From Paragordius varius (taxonomy: Eukaryota > Nematomorpha): a DNA stretch of 64,000 bases. The position numbers and the translations under genes are program-made. Position 1 is the stretch's first letter. Each line of letters starts with the position of its first letter. Where the stretch lies: NCBI GenBank assembly GCA_964247055.1, contig OZ176053.1:3720001-3784000 (forward strand), read 5' to 3'. Below the pieces are notes generated by a model. That model made no database searches and was not told the DNA's origin. It saw nothing but the letters and a program-made list of their open reading frames with translations. Shown here piece after piece: positions 1 to 12,541 of the stretch.

Positions 1-1514
1 TATAATCTAGTCTTGATGATACCAAACCCGAAATATATTTAATGCTCATTCACTTATTTATTCATAAGAAACTGCTTTTTAACACTCATTTATATCTTTG
101 TAAATTTTTGTAATTAGCTAAATTTTTATCAAATAAATTTGTATATCACAATTTTATTTAATTAATTAGGTGTTTTTATTGCCGTTCGATTTCAAAGTAA
201 ATGTTATGATACGTTGGTTTCTGCCAAATGCATGAGAAATTTTGTTCAACTTTTTTTCATTCTATTATGATAAATCCAATTATAGGAAAACCTATTACAC
301 CAAATTAAAGTTTAACCGCGTAATAATTTAAAGGATTAATTGATTTAAATGTTTATGATCCCTGATTTTAAACTTTTTATTTAAAATCGTTGGTAAAATT
401 AAGGGAAAAACATTTTTAAAAGGGTACACATAATAAAATGTGTAATAATATATTTTTATACAAGAAATTGAATAAATGTTAAGAATGTTATATATGAATA
501 GTTAATGAAAATAGAATTAAATCCGCATTAATTAAAAGGGATTACCCTGAATCCATACAAAATGTGCCGTTCAAAATTATATTATGAAAGCACTAGCATT
601 TTGCATTCGATTTTATATACCAAACACATTATAATCCAAAATAAAAGTTTTTGGCGAAAAAAAAGAAAAACTATAAGAGAAGTTTATTTCTTTGTGAATT
701 TTATCGTTATTTAATCCTCGGTCGTCATATCTATAAAATTATGATCGGAATAAAAGCTGTTTTTCAAAAGCATATAAATTTTTGCCGGTTCAAAAACCGG
801 AACTGGGGCACATATATAATTTTCCTTTTATTTCTTTCCTCTATACATTGTAAACTTCATTTAGCATGTTTTCTTTATTAAATTAGGATAAGTTTGACGT
901 AGCGTTAATATGGTTGTATTAATTAATCTTATAATTAATAATATATGAAACCGAAAACAGAACCATTAGACTAAAAATCAATGGAAACAAAATGATAATC
1001 AAATAATTTTGGAATAATTATTTTTTAAAAACATTTGCATGGGGCTCTTTTCAAAACAAATTATAGAATCTTGTTTTACAGCATGGTTTAACAATCCGCT
1101 CAGGTACAACAAAAACTATTTTTATTATAGAAATGTTTACATATATTATTCAAATAAAATGTGTATATATTTTGCAACACAGATATATGATACACTTCTC
1201 AAATTTACGAAAATTGGAATTCAACAAAATGAATTCGGGTTAAGTCAAATACTGAAATTTAATAATCAATCAATTATAGCCTAAATGTAATATAATATAT
1301 ATTTAAAGCGTCGGATTCGTTCGATTTACCATTTTAAAGTAAAAAACTTTTTTAAAGCATAACTAGAAAATATTTCGCATCCTTAATAATCTAATCGATA
1401 AATAGTATTTTTAAGGTAAAATTTTATATAACAAATATACGTACAAGAACAAACAATTTATTAATAAAATGATATAAAAGCGACGACTAACATTACAAAA
1501 ATCATTAAGTAAAA
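1..1514. other. A+T-rich spacer downstream of CCT6
   Basis: I see no gene here. The short open frames at 651-881 and 1039-1284 are Phe/Asn/Lys/Ile-rich, as expected by chance in such A+T-rich sequence, and match no family I know. The last part is presumably the 3' flank of the CCT6 gene, which ends at 1515 on the minus strand. Confidence 0.6.
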
Positions 1515-4500
1515 TTATTTCTTGAGAGTTGATACACCTGCGGCTAACATCTCGTCCACCAACAGAATATTGCCAGCAATGACGGTACTAAAAAATAGCC
1601 ATAAAATATTATATCCAAAATAAATAATTTATATACAAAACAAATGCCAAGATTAATTTTTTAAGGCCAACAAAGTCCTATTGCCACCTCTCAGCGGTGT
1701 TAAATCATTAGTTGTACACAAGGGCATGTGTTACGTAAAAAATCGCCTCAGATAACCATAAAGGATAAATATCATAAATATAAATTAAAAGCTCCGCGTA
1801 GCCCTACCCTATTTGCATACTACTATGTTTTCATTTTTGTATTAATAATTTGTTCAACCAACATTAGTGTAAATACTAACCAGAATATTTTCATATATAT
1901 ATATATGTTTTTAAATTTTATATCTAAAATTTCTTAAAACCTAAATTGTGGGATATTAACCGTAAAAACCGGTCTAAGCGCTTATTGCAATTCACGGGCA
2001 TAACCAGTTATACCAAGGAATGGTCTTTGTAGTTTCAATATGTTTGTAATTATATACCAATTTTATAATATTATCTAATCAGGTGATAAGTGTATGTTTG
2101 ACATTTTTAACTGTTTATTTCTATAAGCGGTTACAGTAACGGTCATAAATGTATATTTCTAACCGCTCAAATCCAACCTTGTATTGGAATATATATAAAA
2201 TATAATTCTATGATTAAATAAAATACCTAGAGTACAGACTATGTTTAACGACATTGTAATTGTCCCAAATACCCATATCCGAAGGATTTATTGGTAAACC
2301 TAAATTATAACACCAAAAAAATTACATGGTTTAAAAATAAGTAAAAAACAGTAAACTATATAGTTATGAATTATAATATATAAATATAAATGATTGCAAA
2401 ACAATTCATCACCAACATTTAACAGGTAAAAATATAATTCATTAAAAAATTATATACCAGTATCCAAATCTAAACCAATGTAATATTGGCCTTTAGATTG
2501 GGAGAGTGCTTCCAAACACTTTATAAGAGTCTCTTGAATATCGAAACCCGAATTCGCTGCAAGTGTCGTCGGAATAACCAATAAAGCCTGAGCATAAAGT
2601 TCAATACCAAGCTTCACCTTTCCTAATTTAAAGGTTAAAGGTTATATATATAATTTTTATATACCATTTGCACTTCAAGAGTGCCCTTAAACATTCTTCA
2701 AGTTGGTCCTTAAAGATTTCAAGTTGTTCCTTAATTTAAGCTTTAATTTATCTATAATTTTAGATGTAATTTTTTATTTTATTATGTTTTAACCTAATTT
2801 TCCTTATTTATTATATATTATTCATTTAAAAATAAAAATTTTCATTCTAAAACCATTTTTTTGTTTCAAACATAATTTTTCCAATTCAACAAAATTATTA
2901 TTCTATGAATGTTTTAAATGAAAATTTGTAATTAATAACCTAGAAAACCTAGATATTTCTGTTAAAATCATATTAATATATAAAATATTTTTAAAAAAAA
3001 TTAATAAAAATAGACTGTTTCTGAATGATTAAAAGTTGATACTGATTTAAAGTCATTGTAAAATAAAATATAAAATAGATGAATAATACACGATTTGAAT
3101 GGTAGTTAAAAACATAAAAAAAGGCAAAGGACCAACTTGAAGTGTTCAAGGGCCAACTTGACAAAATCAAATGGTATAAATTAAATTAATTTTTTAAATT
3201 TTGCAAATCGTATATAAAGATTTTATATTATAAATTGGACATTTAAAAATTGATTTTTAATTTACCTTGAATATTGGGATCATTCGTATTTTCATCCAAC
3301 ATCTTGCGTAAAGATTGATAGCATTTAAGGTAAAATGCACCAGCGCCCGGGATAACTCCTAATTATAAGCAAAAAATATGTTTTTAAAAATGGATAATTT
3401 GCATAAAACAGACTTGTTAGAGGAAATTGTAAGGATTTTTTGGTTGATACTTCACTACTTTTAAATCCTATTTTGCATAAATTATATACTTTAATAATTC
3501 TTAATCATGTGAGAATCCAAAATAAAACAGTATAAATTTTTTATACACTCATAAACCAAATGACAAAAAAATGCAAAATATAAAAACAATATTTTTGGTT
3601 TTATTTTGATATAGAAGTTTATTTTACTGAATAAAATATGAATGTTAATATTTTAATAGTGAGTTTAGGTAGTAAATAATTAAAAAAATTTATTTTAATA
3701 TAGTTTTAAATTTATTTTGTCTTTTAAGTGTGACAAAAGAAAAACGCCATCTTTTGGCCTGAAATTTTATATACCTAAACTATATGATTTTAGGCTATTT
3801 ATATATTGAAAATATCTCCTAAAATGATAATAAACCATAATATTTCAAATTTTATCATTATTTTTTTGAATTATCCTTAATTATCCTTAATTTTCACTTT
3901 TTGCCCGATGATTTTCTCTCAATATTTCAAAAACTAGGTTGTCAACAAATAATTTTTGCGGCAAATGAATACGCTGGTCATAAGCTATCTCATGAAAAAA
4001 AGATTTTTTCGTTAAATCAAAATGACCCTCTTTTTTGCACACAGTGTATATATTACTTAATATTTAAAATACTTTTATTATTTTCTCTATAAAAAATTAA
4101 AATTTTTATTGCATATTATCATGTTAATAATGGACCAAATTTTAACAGCAAAGAAGAATGAGGAATTTTCTCGATTTCTAAATTATGTCGTCGCGTAATA
4201 TTTTACAATCAATACCAACCTTCTTCAATGGCATTTTTAACTGCACGCAATCCATCTTTGAGCGCATCTTTCGTTTGAGTCATCAAATATTTGGCTGGTC
4301 CTTTGATTACGACTGTGACAGATTTGGGATCTTTGCACTCCTCAACAAAGGTATATTTCTCTTCACCCTACATGTAACACAAAAATGTGATATTGAAACG
4401 ACAGAAAAGACCAATTACTAATATATATTTTATTTAAAATGCGCTATTCTCTTAGCCTTGATATTAAAAAAGGATTGGGAAATAAAAAAATATAAAATAA

Positions 4501-7500
4501 GTATTGAATAAAAAAAAGCAATGATTAAATACGATAGGAAATTAAAAGGTTATTAAAGATTGAGGGTTGTGTAGTAAAATTATAACAATTATAATAATGA
4601 CCAAACTATAAGTCGAAATAACTTATAGTGTACTTTTGTACTATGATATAATCTTTATTAATACGAATAAACTTTTTTCAAACGCAAACCGTGTTTTCAA
4701 CATTAATTACTGAGAATAAAACTTGTAAAAAAACTTTTAGATTACCAAAATATGTTCGTAAACTATTCCAGCATGACCCAAACAATCAGGTGTGAGATTA
4801 TCCAGGTTATTCATAGCCTTACCACCACAGGCCAAAACTAATCTATTTTTAATATATATAGTAATAATAGAAATTATGCAGACAAAACGTAAAAAGATAA
4901 GTCAAAAATTTTTCAATATCAACCATATCTCTTAAATAATTTCTATATATACCATTTAGAGTTCAAATTTACCCTTGAACAATACAAATTAACTCTTAAA
5001 CAAATTAAAATTCACCCTCGAACAATTTAAATAACCCTAAATATAAATTAATTGTTTTTTAAAATTAATTACTTATATTTTTTATATTTTTAAAAAATGA
5101 AATTTTGTTTAAAATTAAAATAATACCGAAAAAATAAACTGTGTCATTTAAATATATTTCATATAATGATGAGTTATATTAGCCCGAAAACATATAATTT
5201 ATTTTTAGGGTGAATTTGAACCAATTTACATCTCTGTTTCTTACATGGTAATTCAAAACAATGAGTAATATCTTAAAAATTTTTTAAAAACAATATTTGT
5301 CTTTGTTTTTACGTTTTGTATGTAAAATTTCAATTTTACCGAATATAATTTGTGGAAAAGATAAAACTAAAAATAAAATTTGAAACCTTTCCATATTACG
5401 TTTTTTGGCTCGTCGCAAAGCCATGATTCCTTCCTTAGCTAATAAATCTAAAGCATAAGGATCAATCCCCTATAAACAAATAAATAATATAATTAATAAT
5501 GCATAGTGTTAATTAAATATTATTTATATTGGAAAACATTTTGCTAAATAGTACGGAAAAAAAAACTAGAATTTGAAAATTACTATCTTAAATATTTTAT
5601 TTTTCGCAATTAACGTAAAAATCCTTTTTTCTAAAATAATAATATGTATAAAATAAAAAACTCTTTTACCCTAAAAAACACTTAAATGATCCAATACCAT
5701 TGTAATTTTTGTGTCGGTTTTTAATAAATTATATTTACTAATATGCTAATTATTCTACTTATTGTTTAATGATAATATAATTAATTTTTTCAAAAAAAAT
5801 GTATAAAAATACTTTTTGATTAATCACAACGAATCCTGGTTTATCTTTTTTACCATCACAAACCAATTTTTTGAGGGCAACAATTTTAGCGACCCTTTCC
5901 TCCACAAATTGATGTTCGGAAGCAACAAGATTTTCTCTGGCCGAAGCCGTATTGTAAAAAAATCCAGAATTCACTTCACTTTAATAAAAGTGAAATAGGT
6001 TTAAAGCATAAAATTAACAAAAGAAACTATTTTAAAATTTCGGGGAATCGTTTGAACAAAGAACTTAAATTTTATTACAGAACAAAAAATAAATTTTAGA
6101 ATGAAAATAACCATATTTTGTTGTCAATAATATGCACATTCAATAGGTAATTAAAACAGTGTTGATTCAATAGATAAATATTTAAAGCACATTTTGAAAA
6201 TTAAAGGCAAAAACATTTAGGTTTTTTAAACTAGTTCCAATTTTTTTACCATAAAAGTATAAAAAAAAATACGTCTTTTCATATTCCAAGCTAATATTAC
6301 ACGTCAAGATATAAGCATTAGTCACTCGTTTAGGCATATTGGGATGACGGGCTCCATGATCTAATACAAGTCCTTTCACTAATCTAATATGTAAATTCAA
6401 AATTAAAATGTGGTGTGACAACATAAATTTTTGTAAATAAGTATATTAACAAGTCATTGCCTTTTCATTTTTAGCAAACGATTACATTTCAAGATAGTTC
6501 GGTGTGCCCGAGCTTACGCGTGTAAATATACTGTTTTTAAAGTTGCTTGGTTAAAACTTAATTTCCAAACATTTTTCCTATGTATTAAAGAAAAGCTATA
6601 TTTTTTAAAACCTAACTTCTAGAGTCTAAAATTGGGAAAGCTGTAAAACCTAATGAGGAAGAGTTGTTTAAATATAATATACATCAATAACTTGGTGCTT
6701 AAATGTAACTTGCCTTTATCACGTTGATTATTTACACTTTTAAACGATAAGATATATTTATTTGCATGATGTATTAGCGTTTATTTCAAAACAGAAAAAA
6801 TGGTGCGGAAAAAGTTTTATAAGAAAGTGGTTAATTTGTTAGAATTTAAATGCCCAGTACCCCGAAATTCAATTTTTTTGTATACATTTTTTATTATGTG
6901 AGCAGTTAATATAATTTAAAATGATTCAAAATAATATATGCAAAGTAAGTTTTAGTTTTTTTACAAAATCCTACATTGTAGTAGATGGTTAAAAATAAAA
7001 AAACTTTGTTTCCGTTTCGGTTTTGTGACGCATCTCCTGAATCTCAATGCGGTGCAAATCAATGTTTTTATCCTTGTCTTGAATACAATGAATGGCATCA
7101 ACAACAATCTATATCAAAAATATTTGGTGATAAAAAAAACTTTGATCATACCCTTCTTTAGATCAATAGGATACCCTTATCTATTGTAACGCCATTTTGA
7201 TATGTTTATAATAAAAAAGGATTTGTGCTTTTTCTTACAATATATGATTGTATAAATATTTCTCAATTTTTAAATATAACTGTTTAAGTTATTTATTTTC
7301 CGCATATAAAAAAAATGTCCAGTTAAATAATACCTGCGCTAATATATCAGATATTTCTGCGGATATTTTGCTTCGAATAGAGGTTTTGGCGACATTCAAT
7401 AGGGTCATATCATCAATCTTGGTTATTTTCATTTTCTCTAAAATCTTTTTTGAGAGAAACATTGTTAAAACCGTTTAAGGGAAGCATATACAAATTTAGT

Positions 7501-7948
7501 TATTACCTCTAAACAATGTTTTTGGGCAATGTCCCAACCATCACTTAAAATTGTTGGATGTACGCCTTCCACTATATAATTTTCAGAAAGTTTAAGCAAT
7601 TCACCCACTAGTAGGACAATGGTTGTTGTTCCATCACCCATCATATCATCTTGCGCTACTGCAGCTTTAGCAATCAATGAGGCCGTGGGATGTTTAATTT
7701 GCTGTAATTAACAAAATAAAATACCATTTCATTTAACAAAACTTGCCCGTCCTTAGTTAATTTTATTTCGCCAGCACCAGATACAAGCCTAAAAATAATT
7801 AAATCACTTACAATTTTAGCGTTCCTTTAGGACCCAGGTTTCCTTTCATTACTTCCAAAAGACCTTTTGCCGCAGTGATGTTTACGGCTAATGCTCTTGA
7901 AGATTTAGCGACTTCCGAATTTGGATTTAAAACTTTTAACATAGGCAT
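1515..7948 (-). CDS. CCT6: T-complex protein 1 subunit zeta (CCT6), 14 exons
   Basis: Subunit of the cytosolic CCT/TRiC chaperonin, the ATP-driven ring that folds actin, tubulin and other proteins. Exons, in transcript order: 7948-7812, 7788-7725, 7701-7507, 7444-7334, 7108-7005, 6383-6273, 5978-5813, 5469-5387, 4842-4746, 4367-4220, 3358-3266, 2622-2458, 2299-2227, 1587-1515. All junctions are GT..AG and keep phase, giving 539 residues (human CCT6A has 531). Visible motifs: LGPKG and KLTKDG near the N terminus, GDGTT at about 89-93 (ATP site), then [64 protein letters not shown] and the C-terminal ILLVDEML. These are zeta-subunit signatures. The start Met is followed by the conserved LNPNSEVA segment. 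Introns 1 and 2 are each only 23 bp; others reach about 1 kb and carry MITEs. The gene looks intact. Confidence 0.97.
2660..3178. repeat. MITE family B, full copy in CCT6 intron 11
   Basis: About 519 bp bounded by inverted TATACCATTTG. Inside the ends lie matching segments (CTTCAAG plus GTGCCCTT on the left; AAGGGCCAACTTGA on the right, read inverted). There is no coding capacity. Related copies lie near 4948-5260, 22410-22690, 33420-33515 and 49600-49845. Confidence 0.7.
3450..3990 (+). repeat. Repeat family C, copy 1 (CCT6 intron 10)
   Basis: This segment reappears inverted at about 35735-36195 and direct at about 36300-36765. Shared landmarks are CCAAAATAAAACAG, ATAAACC..ATGAC, GAAAATATCTCC with AATGATAATAAA, CTTTTTGC and CAACAAATAA..TTTTGCGG. 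The copies are diverged and hold no gene. Ends are approximate. The class is unknown; it is probably a non-autonomous DNA element. Confidence 0.6.
4948..5260. repeat. MITE family B, diverged copy
   Basis: Starts with TATACCATTTAGAGTTCAA and has paired CACCCTTGAACAATT-type segments on the left and AGGGTGAATTTGAA on the right. It is shorter than the 2660-3178 copy. It lies in the CCT6 intron between exons 9 and 8. Ends are approximate. Confidence 0.5.
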
Positions 7949-10900
7949 GGCTAAACAAAAATGGTATATAAAAGCTACAAGCTGATTTTAAACATTGATA
8001 GAGTGGTACTCTAACTAAGGCCAACACGCAGCATGCGGCCTTATATGCCTTTTATAAGCCGAAATTATATTTAATTTTGATCTACTTATATAAATATATA
8101 TCTGTATATGTATTCCACAACCATTCAATATTTGTCGGTGCATAAGGTGATTTTGCTATTAGAAAATATTTTATTCAGTTTAAAATTTTTGGCGAGTAAA
8201 TCATTAAAAATTAAAGAAATTTTTTATAATTACATAAAAAAGAATTTAATGCAATCCTCCAAACAACTTCTTATTTCAGGCAAACAGCAAACTGCGAATG
8301 GTTTTAGAGTGCTCACAGTAATGTGTTTGACGGCTATACCTGTTATATATTAGTTATCCGACTTTATTCATATGCTGTAACAGCATATAAGAATATATTT
8401 TTTAATTAAACCAATTAGCAGATTATATCTTTATATATAGATACAAATAATAATGTACACTTTCTTTTTTAGACGATTACATTTTGGCTATTTGTAACAA
8501 GCCCAACACTGTTTTAATAGTTGTTTTGATTAAAATGATAAACATAGTTTTCTTGATAGAGATAAAAATTTTACACTTTTACTAACTTCTCTCTGATATT
8601 CGGATGATACTGATTTATTTGCTTACTGCATTAGCGGTTTATAAAAATTAAAGAAAGATAAAACGGAGAAATAGTTCAACACTCCATTTCCTTTGGGTAT
8701 TTATATTGAGAGAATGAAATTTAATATCTAAAAAAGAATTTAGGGTATTAAGCCTAAAATTTTTTTAGCTTTTTAAATGCATCATAAAAAGTTTTTTTTC
8801 AAATGTAAAATTAAAAAATCATCATCTAAATCTTTTTCGCCCCCAATTTTTATATATTTTTTTAAATGGCTAATACAACCAAATAAATATATATTATGGT
8901 CAGAAAATAAATTAATTAAGCTTTCAGGCTACTTTTTACCAGCAGGAACTTGATATATTTTTATTTCAATATCAGCTGTTCGTTTCAATCGTGCTTTGGA
9001 GCTGTCCAAATTATAGAAGTCGCAAGAATGAAAAATTATATGTAATTTAATACACAAAAACAATGTATAGTTATATCAACTAAAATAACTAACAAAAAAG
9101 TAGTTTATATAGAATTAGGCTCTGGGATTTAGAATTTAAATCTCTCAAAAAATATTTTGGAATGGGCCAATTTAAAAATAGCCTTTTTTTACCATAAGAC
9201 GCATAAAGCATATTTTTTAAAATATGTTAAACTTCAAAAAACTTATTTTGCCGCATTTTTTTTATTTATATAAATCGTGAATATAAAAGGCTGTTAAATG
9301 TTTATTATGATTGAAAAATATAAATATTTATCTTTAACTGCTTTTATTAAAATTTACCATTTAATTTTTAATACCCCATTTTAGTCTCAGCTCTTCTTTT
9401 AAATCGTGTTTAAGTGCTATTTCTATAGAAGTTTAAAAATATTAAATTCTAACTAAGTGTTTTCTCTGATGGAGAGTAGGGTTTAATATATTTTCAGTTA
9501 AACAACTTTTAAAAGAGTAGTTTGTTTACTATTTCAAGTGGGGTGGAAATCCAAAAATTCATCGCGTACAAAAAAATTAATACAATGAAGTGTTCAAAAA
9601 TGCATATTTTACTGATGCTAAAAATTTTGACATATTACAATTTAAAAATATGTCCCGGAGTGCAAAACTGACCCAGCTATATGAAGTGTTGAAAAAGAAT
9701 TTAAAAAATAATGAAATAAAACTTTTTTTGAAAAACGTTATTTCCAAAAAAATGAAACTCAATAATAAAATAAGCATAATGGTAAACAAAAACGCCGTTT
9801 TCTATCCTAGGTTTTTAATTTTTTTAATTTTTTAATTTATGGTTATTTTAGCATGCGGCTGTTTAGTTTTTGCGTTTAGCCTTAAAAAAAGACCTTAAAT
9901 TAAATCCCAAAAAACGTTGCTATTTCCGTAAGCCAAAATAAATATTAGGTTTACCTGACTATTAATCACCAAAAATAATCGTCAAAAATCGCTAGGCGAA
10001 AATGCCTCCAGGCGAGAAGGCGAAAGCCGTGAAGTTTTTGAAAATTTTGATACAAAATACATCGGCCCTGAATTCGTCTAATTAATAAAAATATTAAATG
10101 GTGTTTTTTTAACAACAAGAATAATTAACGAATGGCTTTTAGTTCATTTATGTTTGCACAGAAAATAAATATCATGTATTATTTTGGTACTTAAGGAAGA
10201 CCAGGAGGTGGAGCTGACATAAGGCAAAAATGGGTGTTAAGAAATTATGCAGAAAGTCTGGTCATATATTTAAATGAAATCCATATTTTTTAATGCAAAG
10301 AATAACGGACTTTTAAAATAACTTTTAGTTTGATTTGCTTTAAAGGAACATCAGTAAAAAGTAACAAATATTATCAATCAAAGAAATCAATCAAACAATA
10401 GTTTAGACATCTCTTAAATCCAATTGATATAAACACCTAATTATAAATCAATAATTACCGAGCATTTTGTCAAGATTTTACCATTAGTTTTATTTCAATT
10501 TTATATGTTGCAATATGCAATTTACTATATTAAGTCCAGAATACCGCATGACAAAAGCGAGGCTTTGAAAAATTTAAACGTCTGGGATCATTTATTTTCA
10601 TGCCCAAATACTTGTTTATCAGTATAGGAATTCAAGATGAAAAATTTTTGACCCACTAGAAGATTATATAAAAAGATTAATATTATTTCATATATGGTGA
10701 TTTTTAAGTATCTTTTAAAAAAAATTGTGTACCGTTTATATTTTTCATTTTTATAATTATGAAACATATTTATAACCTTATTTGAATACCAGAAAAGAGA
10801 GAGGGAATGGAAAAAATCTCCAATCTGGGTCTTGCATTTAGCCCATATTTAACAATTTCATTTATTGCTCTATTCTTAATAAATAAATATATTCAATAAT

Positions 10901-11520
10901 ATTTACGATTCAGAACAAATATTTGTTTCAATCCCTATCCTACAAATAAATAAGCGACTTTAATTTATGTATTTCGTGCCTACAGTGGTTAGGATCAGTT
11001 TTTGATAATAAACTAAATACATTAATATATTATGTATAAACTATGAAAAATCCGGGATATAACTGTAAATATTTCAATCGCAATGACATCAAAAAAATTT
11101 AAAAAATATAGTTGAATAAAATACACACCTAAAATACTGAGTTTACATGCGTGTTCCAGATATATTTTTTGGAGGAGTTTAGTTGACTCAGAATTGTGTG
11201 GAAAGATTGAAGCAATTTTACGCAAACCTATAAATTATTTGTTATATACTTAATTTTCTGTCCTCCAATTTAAAGATTTCGAAAACTGGGTAGATTTTTT
11301 TTCAAAAAAACTTAAATATGCGTCGAAAGATTGAAGCTTTACTCAAACCTATATATTATAGAAATATCCTTCAAATAACAGAACTCAAAAATTTGGTACT
11401 CAAGTTATACCACTTTAAATGTTAACAAGACTACTAGCAGCAGACTTATGATAAATGTATGATATTTATTCAAAAATGTAAGCATAAGAGGACGTAAGTA
11501 CTTACGTACTTACTTTAACA
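7949..11520. other. Intergenic spacer upstream of CCT6
   Basis: No gene recognised. It contains a repeat-family E copy (8660-9060). A small open frame at 10018-10080 is less A+T-rich than its surroundings but matches nothing I know. Frames at 8108-8353 and 9590-9835 are Lys/Asn/Phe-rich and look like chance. The CCT6 promoter should lie just above 7948, but no motif stands out. Confidence 0.5.
8660..9060 (+). repeat. Repeat family E, copy 1
   Basis: Shares landmarks with 53830-54330 and partly with 29640-29960: CTCCATT.CTTT, ATCTAAAAAAG, TTAAGCC, AAAGTT.TTTTT..AAATGTAAAATTA, AAGCTTTCAGGCTA, then a TCAGCTGTTCGTTTCAAT segment. A short piece is also at 45985-46040. No coding potential. Ends are approximate. 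Confidence 0.55.
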
Positions 11521-11590
11521 TGGGTCGTTGTATCGTACTGATTCGGTAATAAGCACGAAAATAGTCAACCTGCTATTCGCAAAGGGTGCC
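11521..11590 (+). ncRNA. Degenerate hammerhead-like motif
   Basis: Resembles the better motif at 32195-32298. Matching parts are GTCGT..CGTACTGAT, AAGCACGAAA and AAAGGGT. The first core box is damaged (CTGATTC instead of CTGATGA). The segment after GAAA can form a five-pair helix, AATAG (11559-11563) with CTATT (11573-11577), followed by C, as expected for helix III and the cleavage nucleotide. It is probably a decayed copy of the same element. Just upstream, 11494-11514 is a palindromic run of GTAAGTAC units. Confidence 0.35.
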
Positions 11591-12541
11591 ATATATAGCC
11601 TTATGTTTTCAGTTCAATTATCTTCTCTGTTTTATAACTCTATTATTCGGAATTTTCATGGGCTAATACAAATTAATTATTGATTAAACAATATTAATAT
11701 ATTAGTATTCATAATAAATATTCATTATACCATTTTAGTGGTTCAAAAAATATTACATTTTTTGTCCGACATGTTACCGTGTTTCAAATTAAAGATTCGT
11801 ATTTATGTCAAATATTTAACACTATTTTTCTTTTTTTATTAACTTGGCATTTTCCAATCCATTTTTCAAAGGAAGATCTTAAACTTCTGCCTTAATCATC
11901 TAATCCGTTTTTATGGTGTCTAGAAACATAAAATTTTTGTAAAAGAATTGATTGATTATAAGCTAAAATTGGGGCTGATGTTTGCATAAAAAATGGCTAT
12001 GCGACTAATTTTTTCTCACTATTATAAGTTAAACCGATATTACCAAATATTTATGCATATTAATATGGCGATAAATTTTGTAAATTTTATATATTAAAGC
12101 ATTTCAACTTTTGTCATATTCAAACAATTTTCAAGAGTCGTTTATCGAATTAAGAGATCTGCTTTAAGTAACCTAATTATAAGCATTTCATATTTTGTAT
12201 TCAAAATGCTTATTTTGCTCTTTAATTATTTTAAATATAATCAAATAGGATAAATGATAGTTGAAAGCTGAAAAGATTTTCAATAACAAACAATTTAGAA
12301 TAAAAAAGAAAATAACAAAAGGTGGTTATATTCAAATTTTGTCACTCTAATAGAATGTCAAAAAAGGATTTACCTTAAATTGTTTATATGGTTGACGCTG
12401 TTTAATTCATACATCCGATATGTAATTACAGGTATATGTTCTTTTAGAAGATAAAATTAAATAACTATATATCCCTCATTTAAACATCTACATTGATTTT
12501 AGCACCAATCAACTAGTTACAACTATATTTATGTAACATCA
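11591..12541. other. Spacer upstream of the 12.5-kb gene
   Basis: A+T-rich sequence with no recognisable gene or repeat. It should contain the promoter of the gene starting at 12542, but no core-promoter motif is convincing. Confidence 0.5.

Noticed and set aside
10018-10080. Small G+C-richer open frame starting MPPGEKAKAVKF
   Set aside because: Too short, no splice partner with conserved sequence found and no family match.
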